Shown: positions 1-11,911, counted from the first letter of the stretch. The stretch is 64,000 nucleotides of DNA from JAICMB01 sp963802915 (GCA_963802915.1 CAWDKQ010000013.1:310001-374000), one strand, 5' to 3'. The notes: generated by a model from the letters alone, not told the origin. Program-made: numbers and translations.

Positions 1-812
1 GAAAGCGCGGAACCGGCCCAGAAACGGCGTCGGGCCAGCTTGATGTTCTGGTCATAGATGTCCGTCGCGAGGCGGGCATACTCGGCGCTCAGGAAACCGC
101 TGAGTCCGTACAGCTTAAGCTCTTTGGCCGATTCCTTGCTAGCGCCCAGAGTTCGTAAATAATCGAGTTGCCGCTTCACCGGGGTCTGGCGAATATTGAG
201 TGAATAGCCGATAAATGCGAAGTGGCTCTCGCCGAGAAAGGCCGGGACCACGGCGAGGATTAACAAAAGAAGGAGCCAGGGAGAAAACCAGAGGATGCTG
301 GCCGAGAGGCTGACAGCGGTGACGAACTGTTGCAACACCAGCCCCATCGCCTGGATCATTGCGATCCGGTCGGTTGCCTGGACGCGGGCGCGTTCCAGCC
401 GGTCGTAAAAAACGGGGTCTTCGTAGGAGGCCAGATCGAGCTGGGAGGCATGTTCCATCACCTTGATGCTGACGTGGCGGGTAAAACTATCGGCGAGAAG
501 AGCATCGAAGAAGCCGATGGCTCGGGCAAGAACGGCGGCGATTGCGGCGAGTCCGAACTCGGCTGCTACCAGGTACCAGAAGTAGGTGGGAAGGGGATGA
601 CCGCTGAATTTGGCCTGAACAGCGTCCAAAATCAGTTTCGCGACGGCCAGGACGGAAAGCGGGATCAAGGCGGCGAGGATCCGGCACGTGAGACCGCCAG
701 TAACGACTCGGGGCCCGGACTGCCAGACGATTTTAATGAGCGGAGGGATGTTGCGAAGGGCGGCAATCCGCTCCCGCCAACTGCCCAGCAGCGTTTGCGA
801 GCGTTCGGCCAT
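1..812 (-). CDS. ABC exporter, transmembrane half (3' end outside window)
   Basis: The reading frame starts at an ATG at 812 and runs off the left edge, giving about 270 residues of a protein normally near 600. The visible part is an ABC exporter type 1 membrane domain. Hydrophobic segments lie near residues 40-62, 80-100 and 150-185, with amphipathic stretches between them that include the motif TFSRH-like TRHVSIKVMEHASQLDL, typical of MsbA/subfamily B exporters. The nucleotide-binding domain would be off the window, so substrate cannot be inferred. No strong ribosome binding site stands out before the ATG. The gene points away from its right-hand neighbour, leaving a 128-base divergent intergenic region. 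Confidence 0.8.
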   Translation of the reverse strand, partial: MAERSQTLLGSWRERIAALRNIPPLIKIVWQSGPRVVTGGLTCRILAALIPLSVLAVAKLILDAVQAKFSGHPLPTYFWYLVAAEFGLAAIAAVLARAIGFFDALLADSFTRHVSIKVMEHASQLDLASYEDPVFYDRLERARVQATDRIAMIQAMGLVLQQFVTAVSLSASILWFSPWLLLLLILAVVPAFLGESHFAFIGYSLNIRQTPVKRQLDYLRTLGASKESAKELKLYGLSGFLSAEYARLATDIYDQNIKLARRRFWAGSAL

Positions 813-940
813 GGTTATGCGATCTTCTCAACTGTCGGGCGTCGAGGATACGGCAAGGGAGGCGTACTAAACAAAGTGGATGCCAAATTACGAAAAGTGT
901 TTCCTACGGACAAATACTTAGGTAGTATTAGGGTAGAGGT

Positions 941-2260
941 TTGTTCGAACTGAGCGGTACGGAAGTATTCGGGAAGGGCCTTACCCGCCGGGGCCTCTTA
1001 AGATCGACGGCGGTGCTGGCCTCCGGGTTGCTGCTTCGGAACAGTTCTCCGGGCGTTTTTGCTAGACCGCTGCAACGGCGGGACTTGCTCCTCGACGAGA
1101 TGGAGCGCCGGGCCTGCCGCTATTTCTACGAACAAGCCAATGCCGATACCGGACTTGTCCGCGACAGGGCTCGTGCGGACGGAAGCGACACGCGACGAGT
1201 TGCCAGCATCGCTGCCACGGGCTTCGGTTTAAGCGCTCTCTGCATCGCGGCGGATCGCCGCTACCTCCCTCCTGGACTCGCGCTTCAACGCGTGGAGCAG
1301 ACCCTCGACTTCATAGCGCGGCGTGCCCACAATGAACACGGCTTCTACTTTCATTTCCTCGATGAGGTCACGGGCGAACGGGCTTACCGCTCCGAGGTTT
1401 CTTCTGTAGATACGGCGTGGCTGCTGTGCGGCGTGATCCATGCACGCCAGCATTTCGATACGGCTCGCATTCGGGTGCTCGCGGACGAGATCCTGCGACG
1501 GGTCGACTGGACGTGGATGTGGGATGGCGGACCGACGCTTTGCCAGGGCTGGACGCCCGAGCGCGGATTCCTGCCTTACCGCTGGGATTGCTATTGCGAG
1601 TTGCTCGCGATGTACCTTCTGGCGATCGGTTCCGACACTCATCCCATTCCTGCCGCCGCCTGGGATGCATGGAAGCGTCCGCAAGTCGAAGAGGAAGGAA
1701 AGCCGTTTATCTACTCTCGCGCACCTCTGTTCGTGCATCAGTATTCGCACGCCTGGCTGGACTTCCGAAATAAGCGGGATAAGTATGCCGATTACTTCCA
1801 GAACTCCCGGCTAGCGACATTGCGGCATCGCGAGTTCTGTCTGAGCCTGAAGAATAAGTATCCGTGGATCGATCAAGATATGTGGGGCATCACAGCCTCG
1901 GATTCCCGGTCCGGTTATGTAGCCTGGGGCAATCCGATCGATGCTGAGGAGATCGACGGGACATTGGTACCTTGCGCCGCGGGTGGATCGCTGGTTTTTC
2001 TGCCGGACGATTGCTCGCAAGTGCTCGAAACCATGCTCACGCGCTACGGCAAACAGGTCTGGACGCGCTACGGATTTGTCGACGCGTTCCAGCCGCAAGC
2101 CGACTGGTCTTCGCCCGACGTTCTCGGCATCGATCTGGGAATCATGCTACTGATGGCCGAGAATCTGCGCAGCGAGTCGTTGTGGAAAGACATGATGTCC
2201 GCTCCGGAAGTCCAACGCGGGTTCCGAGCCGCTGGTTTCGAGCAATACTCGACCGTATAG
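941..2260 (+). CDS. Tat-exported glucoamylase-like (PF10091/GH144-type) protein
   Basis: The 439-residue product resembles the bacterial glucoamylase-like domain family (PF10091), whose characterised members include endo-beta-1,2-glucanases (GH144). Family landmarks are visible: SIAATGFGLSAL near residue 90, a WTWMWDG stretch near 190, FVHQYSHAWLDFR near 265, DGTLVPCAAGGSLVF near 340 and YGFVDAF near 375. The N-terminus has TRRGLLRST followed by a hydrophobic stretch, a twin-arginine signal, so the enzyme is probably exported folded. The start taken is a TTG at 941; no later start would keep the Tat motif. It lies 19 bases upstream of the DUF4159 gene and probably shares its transcript. The substrate (beta-1,2-glucan or another glucan) is inferred only. 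Confidence 0.8.
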   Translation: MFELSGTEVFGKGLTRRGLLRSTAVLASGLLLRNSSPGVFARPLQRRDLLLDEMERRACRYFYEQANADTGLVRDRARADGSDTRRVASIAATGFGLSALCIAADRRYLPPGLALQRVEQTLDFIARRAHNEHGFYFHFLDEVTGERAYRSEVSSVDTAWLLCGVIHARQHFDTARIRVLADEILRRVDWTWMWDGGPTLCQGWTPERGFLPYRWDCYCELLAMYLLAIGSDTHPIPAAAWDAWKRPQVEEEGKPFIYSRAPLFVHQYSHAWLDFRNKRDKYADYFQNSRLATLRHREFCLSLKNKYPWIDQDMWGITASDSRSGYVAWGNPIDAEEIDGTLVPCAAGGSLVFLPDDCSQVLETMLTRYGKQVWTRYGFVDAFQPQADWSSPDVLGIDLGIMLLMAENLRSESLWKDMMSAPEVQRGFRAAGFEQYSTV

Positions 2261-2279
2261 AATTAAGCTAGAAGTATCG

Positions 2280-3119
2280 ATGGCGCTTGGCCGGCCGCTT
2301 GGAATCGTTTTCGGGGTGATGTGCGTCGCTTGCTCGCTTTATGCTTTCCAGCAGCCGTGGCGGCAGTATCCGGCTTGGGAATATATCGATTTCCCGGTAC
2401 CGCCGGACTATCAGGTGAAGGCCGAATGGGTTTTCGCCCGCCTGATGTACCCGACCTGGCACCAACCTTTCGATCGCCAGTTCCGCCCCCTTCCGGTCAG
2501 CGAATGGATCCACGGGAATACGAACTGGACTATCGATTATCCACGGTCGGACCGGCATCTCTCGGCTGCAATGAGGCGTCTGACGCGATTACAGGCGAGG
2601 TCGGTGGAACAGCCCGTAAATCTCAATGATGGCGACGATGTTTACAATTGGCCCTGGTTATATGGGGTCGAAGTAGGGCATTGGGAATTGACCGATTCCA
2701 TGGTCGCGAAGATGCGGGAATTTCTTCTTCGGGGCGGCTTCTTCATGTGCGACGATTTCCACGGAACCGACGAATGGAACGTTTTCATCCACAGCATGAA
2801 GAAGGTTTTCCCGGATCGGCCCATCGTCAATTTGGAAAACAGCAATGCCATTTTCCACACGGTTTTCGATCTCGACGATCGTTACCAGGTGCCGGGGTAT
2901 CAGTTCGTATATAGCGGCCGCGTGTACGAGAAAGATGGCTTCGAACCCCGCTGGCGCGGAATCTTCGACGACAGAGGCCGCCTCATGGTAGCCATCTGCC
3001 ACAACATGGATTTGGGCGACTCCTGGGAGAACGCGGACGACCCCAAGTACCCCGCAAAATACTCAGCTCTGGGCGTCCGGATCGGTGTAAATTACGTGAT
3101 TTACGCCATGACGCACTGA
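2280..3119 (+). CDS. DUF4159 domain-containing protein
   Basis: A 279-residue protein with a hydrophobic N-terminus (residues 1-24, signal peptide or anchor) followed by a DUF4159 domain. Recognisable family segments are FARLMYP near residue 56, the WTIDYPRSDRHLS region near 82, GGFFMCDDFHGTDEW near 155 and the C-terminal GVRIGVNYVIYAMTH. DUF4159 has no assigned biochemical activity; it is related to the glutamine-amidotransferase-like fold used by some membrane-complex proteins. It follows the glucoamylase-like gene by 19 bases, so co-expression is likely. A signal peptide plus co-transcription with an exported enzyme suggests an envelope role; this is inference. Confidence 0.8.
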   Translation: MALGRPLGIVFGVMCVACSLYAFQQPWRQYPAWEYIDFPVPPDYQVKAEWVFARLMYPTWHQPFDRQFRPLPVSEWIHGNTNWTIDYPRSDRHLSAAMRRLTRLQARSVEQPVNLNDGDDVYNWPWLYGVEVGHWELTDSMVAKMREFLLRGGFFMCDDFHGTDEWNVFIHSMKKVFPDRPIVNLENSNAIFHTVFDLDDRYQVPGYQFVYSGRVYEKDGFEPRWRGIFDDRGRLMVAICHNMDLGDSWENADDPKYPAKYSALGVRIGVNYVIYAMTH

Positions 3120-3186
3120 ATCTACTCACGATATCCGCATCGGCACTCCGATTGCATCCATCTAAATTAGTGGAGGTGGAAAGAAA

Positions 3187-3606
3187 ATGTTGAAGAGAAT
3201 GAAGATCGGAGTTCCGCTAATTGCTTTGGTTGCGATGCTGATGTTCCTCGTCCCGCCTCAGGCACAAGCCAAGGTTCATTTTGGTGTGTACCTCGGGGGA
3301 CCGTACGCGTACCCTGCTTATCCTTATGCCTATGCGCCACCGTATCCATATGCTTATCCGCCGTATGCTGGCCCTTATCCCTATGGTTACGGAGTCGGCC
3401 TTGGATTCGGTTACGGCGGCTACGTTGGCGGGCATTGGGAGGGGCATCACTGGGTTGGTGGCCATGAAGTGCACGGACACGGATTCCGCGCTGGCCACTC
3501 GGACCACGCGTCACCGCTAACGAGATCTAAGAAAATTGCGAATGAGAGTTCGTTCCGGCCGGGGGTTCCTCCGGCCGTTCCGTTTTACGCGAGTAGTCCG
3601 GTCTAA
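3187..3606 (+). CDS. Tyr/Pro/Gly/His-rich small secreted protein
   Basis: Preceded by a strong ribosome binding site (ggaggtgg, 3171-3178). The product has a clear signal peptide ending in AQA (about residues 1-28), then a low-complexity segment of YPYAYP-type repeats (residues 35-65), a Gly/Tyr stretch and a His-rich stretch (HWEGHHWVGGHEVHGHGF). Such short Tyr/Pro/His-rich secreted proteins are common in acidobacteria and have no known function; metal binding by the His residues is possible. The last 25 or so residues (LTRSKKIANESSF onward) differ in composition and contain a terminator-like hairpin. One missing base near 3503 would instead give a His/Arg-rich ending that stops at 3520, so the tail may be a frameshift artefact. 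Confidence 0.75.
   Translation: MLKRMKIGVPLIALVAMLMFLVPPQAQAKVHFGVYLGGPYAYPAYPYAYAPPYPYAYPPYAGPYPYGYGVGLGFGYGGYVGGHWEGHHWVGGHEVHGHGFRAGHSDHASPLTRSKKIANESSFRPGVPPAVPFYASSPV
3556..3577 (+). terminator. terminator-like hairpin inside the annotated 3' end of the Tyr/Pro-rich gene
   Basis: A perfect 7-bp stem (CGGCCGG at 3556-3562 with CCGGCCG at 3571-3577) and 8-base loop, followed by ttccgtttta. It sits within the last codons of the frame ending at 3606. It would be correctly placed, about 35 bases downstream, if the true stop were at 3520. Confidence 0.5.
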
Positions 3607-3661
3607 TCAGAAGATGGAGGGGTCGCGCAAGCGGCGATTCCTTTTGGGACTCGGGATGAGC

Positions 3662-6142
3662 TCATTCGTATCTCAGCGCCACCATGGGATCGACTTTGGT
3701 CGCCCGGCGCGCGGGGAGGGCGGCGGCGAGCAGCGCAGCAGCCAGCAAGACGGCGACAGATTGCGACACCGACACAAGATCGAAACTGTCGATGCCGTAG
3801 ATCAGGCTGCCGAGGAAGAGACCCCAGGAAAATGCCACCGCACCCCCAATCACCAGTCCGGCCAGAACCGGCACGAGCGAGAAGCGCAAAATCATCCTGA
3901 CCACGTCTCCGCGGCGTGCTCCGAGCGCCATGCGGATACCGATTTCCCGCGTCCGTTGCGTCACCACAAAGGCCAGCAGGCCGAAAAGCCCCAGCGAGGC
4001 GAGGCCGAGCGCCAGGATTCCGAAGAAACTTGAGAGGTATGCTACCAGGCGCTCGCGCACCAAGCGGCGGTTGATGTACTCTTCCATCAGCCGGACGTGC
4101 ATTAGGGGGGACGTCGGGGTCTTGGTCCTGGAGCGCACGGCGAATTCTCGCTATCACCGGGGCGGCGCTCCCATCAAACCGCACCGCCAGCCACCGCGCC
4201 CCGGCACCGTTTGACCAACTGGGTTCGTAGATCGTCCCTATCGGGTCAGGCCCCGTGATTTCAGCATAGTGGACATCCTTCACTACGCCGATAACCTCAA
4301 TGCCTTTGCCGCTGGAACAATCGGTGCCGGGATAGCAGAAGCGGCGTCCCACGACATTCACCGTCCCGAACTGCCGGCGCGCCAGTGAGCAGTCCAGTAT
4401 GCAAACCCGTGACGCGTCCTCCTTCCCCCAGCCGCGGGGGGGACGAGAGGCTGATCGTCGCCCCGAAAGTCACGGCCCGCCTGGAGGGGAATGCCCATCG
4501 TGGCGAAGTAGCCGGGGCTAACGGGATTGGAAAGCATCTTAAGAAGTACCTGCGTCTCGTTTCGAAATACGATCATGCTCCCGCTGTTGCTAATCGGCGT
4601 CATGCCCGCCAAAGCGGCCGAGTGCACGCCGGAAAGGGTCCGCGTGCGCTCGAGCAAATGATCGTAGAAGGCACGCAACCTCTGCCCGCTATATCCCACG
4701 CTAGTGGGGTCGATCTCGAAAATCGCGATACCATCGCGCTGAAACCCGAGGTCGACATTCTGGAGATTTCTAAGCGTGCGACCAAACAAGCTGGCGGCGA
4801 CAAGCAACGCCAAAGACAAGGCGATTTGGCCAGCGATCAGGAATCTAGAGAGAAGCGACCGGGAGAGCGTCTCGGTGGCCATTCCATACTCCTTCATGCT
4901 CTCCGCAAGTGTCATCCGCGTGGCCCGTAGCGCGGGAATCAGGCCGAATAGGAGGGTTGTGAGCAGCGTCAGGACGACACAAGATGCGAGAACGAAGAGG
5001 CTGAGATGGAAACGAGAATCCGGGTCCAGAACATTGAGTCGGGCGAGAGCGCGTACGCCCAAATAGGCCACGCCAAGTCCCATCGCGCTTCCCGCTGCGG
5101 CCAGCAGGAGGTTTTCAGTGAGAAATTGGCGAATCAAGCGCGCGCGCGTAGCGCCTAGCGAAAGACGCACGGCCGTCTGCTTTGTGCGTTGCGAGGCGCG
5201 CACCAGCAGCAGATTCGCCACGTTCGCAGAGGTAAGCAGCAGCAACAGAACGGCTACGACCGCCAGGGCTTTGAGCGGATCTAGAAACTTCTCGTTGCGG
5301 ATAAAGAGGGCGTCACGGGCCGCAGGCACGAGTCGGCCTTCATCCTTCGGAAGCTGATGAGCCTTGGTGACAGCATCGACGGCTCTGTCATTCACCTTTT
5401 CCACTGCCTTCCCCCACAGAAGCGGCATGGAGGCTTGCGCTTGCTGAACGGAAACGCCCGGCTTCAGGCGCGCCACGCAGGTGAGCCAGGGAGTGCGCGT
5501 CGTATTCCATTCCTGTGCCGCGCCGGGGTTCGTCACCGGGTACATTGCCAAGGGCATAAAGACGTCGGGTTCGGCGCCGTTAAACAAGCCGCCGAACCCC
5601 TTTTCCGCGACGCCAACTATAACGAGCGGATAAGTGTTCACCGAGAACTGCTGGCCGATCACCCGTGGGTCCCCATCAAAACGCCGCTGCCAATAGCGAT
5701 GGGAAAGGACCACAGCCGATGGCCCGCCAGCCCTATCGTCAGACGGCGTGATCACTCGTCCGGCAGCCGCTCCAATTCCAAGGATCTGGAAGTAGCTGCC
5801 GCTGACGTATTCCACGTTGCCGATTTCCACGCCCCGCGACGCGGCGGGCCGCAGGCTGGCACCAAGGTTGTCGCTGCTGGCAAGAACTCCGTCGAAGAAC
5901 TGGTTGAGATCGCTATAGGCACGGAAAAAGGGATATGTGCGGCTGTAGCCGCCTTCGATCTTCACCAGGCGATTCGCATCGCGCGCCGGAACAGACCACA
6001 GCAAGAGCTGATCGACAAGGCTAAACAGGGCCGTGGTCAGGCCTATGCCAAAGGCGAGTGTGGCCACTGCTACTAACGTGAAGCCGGGACTCTTGGCCAG
6101 AGCCCGTGCCCCAAATCGAATATCGTCGACGAATGTGATCAT
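3662..6142 (-). pseudogene. ADOP-type MacB/FtsX permease, two compensating frameshifts
   Basis: About 825 codons of a single ABC-type permease with the ADOP layout: MacB-like periplasmic core after the first membrane segment, FtsX domain near residues 300-420, a second periplasmic part and a second FtsX domain ending in ATKVDPMVALRYE. Start ATG at 6142 follows a strong Shine-Dalgarno (gaggaggg) and gives MITFVDDIRFGARAL; an upstream ATG at 6190 is less likely. The frame is lost at a run of seven G (4436-4442, one base short) and regained after a run of six G (4105-4110, one base long), the two shifts cancelling. Between them the adjacent frame reads a proper ADOP sequence (ASRVCILDCSLARRQFGTV). 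This is either a real double lesion or homopolymer sequencing error. Export or lipoprotein-handling functions are typical of MacB relatives. Confidence 0.85.
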
Positions 6143-6534
6143 GAGGCCCTCCTCAAATTGCTTCGTGCGTGGTAACAGCAATAACGACATCGGTCGTATT
6201 CAACTGCCATACAACGCCCTGCGCTCACGGTCGAGACACGCCGATATCGTAGCAGCGCGTTGTAGCCTCTCGCAGCGCTATTTCCGACACAACTCCTGGT
6301 AGTTTTAGTGCTGTATCGGAGCCGACCCCCAGCGCCGTTCATCCGTCGGGAGTTCCTCCGGCGGCATGGTCTTACGTCCCCGATTCTGAGGATTGGTTCG
6401 GCTTGTCGGAGCGTCGTAATTATTCCCAGAGTACAAGACGAGCGTACTTGCCGGGGTCCGATTATGCGCGGCACTTCCATCGCTCACCCGACCAACTTCG
6501 GACGAAGCGCCCTTTTCGCATTTAATCTAAAGAG
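6143..6534. other. 392-base divergent intergenic region
   Basis: It separates the minus-strand ADOP permease from the plus-strand MFS gene and should hold promoters for both. The only coding candidate is a 60-codon minus-strand frame at 6305-6487 (GTG start, N-terminal MSDGSAAHNRTPAS, rich in Pro/Arg/Asn). It has no recognised family and no clear ribosome binding site, and I would not call it a gene without conservation. No repeats or hairpins stood out. Confidence 0.4.
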
Positions 6535-7698
6535 ATGGAGAATTCGCGCAAAGCGGCGATACGCTTCATCGTCGCTTTGGGACTGATCAGTCTTTTTGCG
6601 GATGTCACATATGAAGGCGCTCGTAGCGTGCTCGGTCCGTTTCTCGGAACGTTGGGCGCGACGGCGTTTATTATCGGATTCGTATCCGGCTTCGGCGAGA
6701 TGGTTGGATACGCACTTCGTCTCGTATCCGGTTACCTCGCCGATAAGACGCGATCCTATTGGGCTCTGACGATCGCCGGCTACGTTTTGAACCTGGCCGC
6801 TGTTCCGTTCCTGTACTTTGCCAATTCTTGGTGGATTGCAGCCGTTCTGATCGTTCTGGAACGGACTGGAAAGGCCATCCGGACGCCATCGCGGGATGTC
6901 ATGCTCTCGCAAGGCACGAAGCAGGTTGGGCGCGGTTGGGGATTCGGGCTGCATGAGGCCATGGATCAGACGGGCGCTTTCTTAGGGCCGTTAGTGGTTG
7001 CGGCTGTTCTTGCCAAATCCCATGATTATCATCTCGCCTTCGCAATTCTTGCGATACCCGCGGGGCTCGCGGTCGCCACTCTGTTGACGGCACGGACCGT
7101 CTATCCGAATCCGATTCAGTTCGAGAAGAAGTCTGCTGAATTGACGGCCGAGGGTTTGCCGCGCTCGTTCTGGATTTACGTTGCTGCTACAGGACTGCTG
7201 GCCGCCGGATTCGTCGATTTTCCCCTCATGTCGTATCACTTCCAGAAGGCATCGCTAATTTCACAGTCCATGATTCCGATCTTCTACGCAATCGCTAACG
7301 GCATTGAAGCTATTACGGCGCTGGTCTTCGGCAAGCTGTTCGATCGCATCGGCATCACGGCCCTCATTTTCGGCGCGCTGATGTCGGCTGCTTCCAGCCC
7401 ACTCGTGTTTCTCGGAGGATCGGCGCTAGCGCTTGCGGGGATGGCGTTGTGGGGTGCGGGGATGGGCGCTCAGGCATCGCTGATGCGCGCTGCAATCGCT
7501 AATATGGTGCCGCTGGCGCGGCGCGGTTCGGCCTACGGCATCTTCAATACGGCTTACGGAGTCCTTTGGTTCGCCGGCAGCGCTGTTATGGGCGCGCTGT
7601 ATGGCGTCTCTCGCCCGGGGCTGGTAGCCTTCGCTATTGCTACGCAGCTCTCTGCAATTCCGCTACTTTGGTTTGTGAAGGGAAAAGTTCACAGTTGA
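6535..7698 (+). CDS. MFS transporter
   Basis: A 387-residue major facilitator superfamily permease with 11-12 predicted hydrophobic segments. The N-terminal half has the family loop region (LRLVSGYLADKTRSYW, residues 62-77) and a conserved TGKAIRTPSRDVMLS segment (about 111-125) like that in YfkF-type and related putative drug/solute exporters. The substrate is unknown. The start ATG at 6535 directly follows an A/G-rich aaagagatggag stretch. The stop codon overlaps the TTG start of the downstream lipoprotein gene (TTGA), so the two are translationally coupled. Confidence 0.85.
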   Translation: MENSRKAAIRFIVALGLISLFADVTYEGARSVLGPFLGTLGATAFIIGFVSGFGEMVGYALRLVSGYLADKTRSYWALTIAGYVLNLAAVPFLYFANSWWIAAVLIVLERTGKAIRTPSRDVMLSQGTKQVGRGWGFGLHEAMDQTGAFLGPLVVAAVLAKSHDYHLAFAILAIPAGLAVATLLTARTVYPNPIQFEKKSAELTAEGLPRSFWIYVAATGLLAAGFVDFPLMSYHFQKASLISQSMIPIFYAIANGIEAITALVFGKLFDRIGITALIFGALMSAASSPLVFLGGSALALAGMALWGAGMGAQASLMRAAIANMVPLARRGSAYGIFNTAYGVLWFAGSAVMGALYGVSRPGLVAFAIATQLSAIPLLWFVKGKVHS

Positions 7699-8090
7699 GA
7701 ATTCTCGTTCTTGCTGCTTTGCTGCTTGGCATTGCCGGATGCGCCAAGCCATCTCGGATCTCCGCGACCCTCGATATCACACGGCACTCACCGGATACTG
7801 TTTTTGTGATGCTGCGCGTGAAGAACCTGGAAGATCGCGCGACTACGCCGCTGTCGCCGGAGGTAGTGGTGCAGACTCGCACCGGGTCTTCGTGGGATAA
7901 ACCTGTCTCCGAAATTCATCCCGCTCCGTTTGTGCTGAACAAGAAGGAACAGCGAGACATCCTGAAGGTCGTACATACCAGCGCGGACCTGGTTCGGGCG
8001 ACCGTAACCATCAAGGAACAGGAGAGCGGACGCGTCCTGGTAAACCAAAGGCTGGAGAAGGCAGTGCCCGCTCCAGCCGCTGGAAAGTAA
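7695..8090 (+). CDS. small lipoprotein, unknown function
   Basis: Starting at the TTG at 7695, which overlaps the MFS stop by four bases, the product is 131 residues with a lipoprotein signal (LRILVLAALLLGIAGC, Cys about residue 16). The mature part looks like a single beta-sandwich domain (ISATLDITRHSPDTVFVML, then alternating hydrophobic strands), in the style of FxLYD or DUF-type periplasmic domains. A longer upstream frame exists but lies entirely inside the MFS gene and would bury the lipobox, so the TTG start is preferred. Coupling to an MFS transporter suggests an accessory envelope role, by inference only. Confidence 0.65.
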   Translation: MRILVLAALLLGIAGCAKPSRISATLDITRHSPDTVFVMLRVKNLEDRATTPLSPEVVVQTRTGSSWDKPVSEIHPAPFVLNKKEQRDILKVVHTSADLVRATVTIKEQESGRVLVNQRLEKAVPAPAAGK

Positions 8091-8101
8091 ACTGGTCGAA
8101 T

Positions 8102-10577
<2,476 letters not shown>

Positions 10578-10585
<8 letters not shown>

Positions 10586-11349
10586 AATTTCCGCCGTAAT
10601 TAATAGATGCTTCGCCAGCGAGCTCCGTTCCGGCCGGGGCGATGCCCGGGAGGGAAGCAGGAGTCCACTGGTTCAAATTGCCTTTGTCCAACTGTAAAAC
10701 GCGGTCGCAACGCTGCGCGAAAGAGAGATTGTGCGTGACGTAGATCGACGTGAGATCGTGAGTTCGATGCAGATCCGCGAGCAGACCGATGATCATTTCG
10801 CCGGTCCGAAAATCGAGGTTGCCAGTGGGTTCATCGGCCAGCAAGATGGTAGGATTGCCCACGAGACGCCCGAGCGATTGCCACCCTTTGCTGTTCGCCG
10901 CCCGATAATTCTCCCGCGCGATGAGAGGCGCGGTCTCGTAGCCCAACTTCATCCAACCTCGCTAGCGAGTCGGGGGCTGCCTTCCCTATGCCGATGCCCC
11001 GGATCAACAACGGCATCATCACGTTTTCCTGCGCCGTAAACTCAGGCAGGAGCGCATGATTCTGCCATACGAACCCTATTTCCCGGTTTCTAAATTCAGC
11101 GAGCTCGGTATCCGAGAAACGGGATATGTCCTTATGATCGAAGTATATCGTACCTGTCGAAGGCCTGTCCAGACCGCCCAGCAAATACAGGAGGGAGCTC
11201 TTGCCCGTTCCGGACTCGCCGATGATGGCAATCCGTTCCCCGCGGGCGATCTCGAACTCCATATTGGAGAACACGATAAGATCGTGATCGCCAGAAATGT
11301 AAGTTTTCGTTAGGCCAGAGCCGCGGATTAGGGCGCCATCTTCGATCAT
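10578..11349 (-). pseudogene. LolD-type ABC transporter ATPase, frameshifted
   Basis: The two frames together read as one ATPase of about 255 residues. The first (ATG at 11349) has Walker A GESGTGKSS near residue 47, a Q-loop, and the signature LSGGEQQRVAIARA. The second carries LVGNPTILLADEPTGNLD (Walker B, D-loop) and the switch histidine in YVTHN. The join requires removal of one base near 10866. The family (LolD/MacB-type) powers lipoprotein release or export with FtsX permeases; no intact partner permease is adjacent, but a damaged ADOP permease lies 4.4 kb away. The stop overlaps the clpC start by eight bases. Either a recent pseudogene or an assembly error. Confidence 0.85.
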
Positions 11350-11438
11350 GAGAAATCTTCCTTCAAGCTAGCATGCCTAAAGAGTTCAGCCGCCGGCGTG
11401 TGTCCCTGGTTCTTTGTTCGTCTCGATGCGCAACTCGG

Positions 11439-11675
11439 CTATTTTTTCAGCAACTCCAAGAATTCGCCAGGAGTATAGCCGGCTTGTTGGATTATCGAAC
11501 GCAGCGTACCTCGCTTCAGGTCACGCCCATGCCAGGGAAGAGTGACTCGCAAATGCTTCTGGAGCGGATGCTTCAGCACGTAATGACTGCCGCTGACTTG
11601 GTGCACCGTAAAACCCTCCCGTACGAGTAACTTCAAGACATCTTTAGGTTTAAGAGCAGGGAGCAACCGGCTCAC
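11439..11675 (-). CDS. hicA: HicA-family toxin (mRNA interferase)
   Basis: A 78-residue HicA/YcfA-like double-stranded RNA-binding fold protein: LKPKDVLKLLVREGF, the catalytic SGSHYVL histidine (about residue 31), TLPWHGRDLKRGTLRSII and a C-terminal helix GEFLELLKK. HicA toxins cleave mRNA and tmRNA and are blocked by HicB. The chosen start is a GTG at 11675 that overlaps the stop of hicB (GTGA), which fits a coupled antitoxin-first operon; the frame stays open far upstream, antisense to the oxidoreductase gene, but that extension has no family resemblance. Complete and apparently functional, in contrast to the second hicA at 63069. Confidence 0.85.
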   Translation of the reverse strand: MSRLLPALKPKDVLKLLVREGFTVHQVSGSHYVLKHPLQKHLRVTLPWHGRDLKRGTLRSIIQQAGYTPGEFLELLKK

Positions 11676-11911
11676 GCCGATTCGGGCAACAGCACTCGCA
11701 CTTCTTCTTTCACCGGCATCTTGTCGGAGGGAATTGGAAGATGGTCCTTGCGGAGGCTCTCTAGGTAGGCGCGAATGGCATCTCGCGCCATCGCGCGTGC
11801 TTCTTCCAGCGTGTCCCCCTCGGTCACCAACCCCGGCAGCGCTGGACAGGTCACAACGAAGCCGCCTTCCTCGGCAGGCTCGAACAACACCGTGTAACTG
11901 TACTCCACCAT
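11672..11911 (-). CDS. hicB: HicB-family antitoxin
   Basis: A 79-residue HicB partial-RNase-H-fold protein with the hallmark strands YTVLFEPAEEGGFVVTCPALPGL-type sequence (residues 5-27), then TEGDTLEEARAMARDAI. It lacks a separate C-terminal DNA-binding domain, as in the short HicB forms. The start at 11911 (MVEYSYTV) matches the family N-terminus; the ATG at 11938 would add nine unconserved residues. It lies upstream of hicA with overlapping stop/start and is transcribed divergently from the Gfo/Idh oxidoreductase gene across about 97 bases. Confidence 0.85.
   Translation of the reverse strand: MVEYSYTVLFEPAEEGGFVVTCPALPGLVTEGDTLEEARAMARDAIRAYLESLRKDHLPIPSDKMPVKEEVRVLLPESA

Noticed and set aside
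6305..6487. A 60-codon minus-strand frame between the ADOP permease and MFS genes
   Set aside because: It has no ribosome binding site and no family, and its third-position base use is not distinctive. Mentioned only in the intergenic entry.
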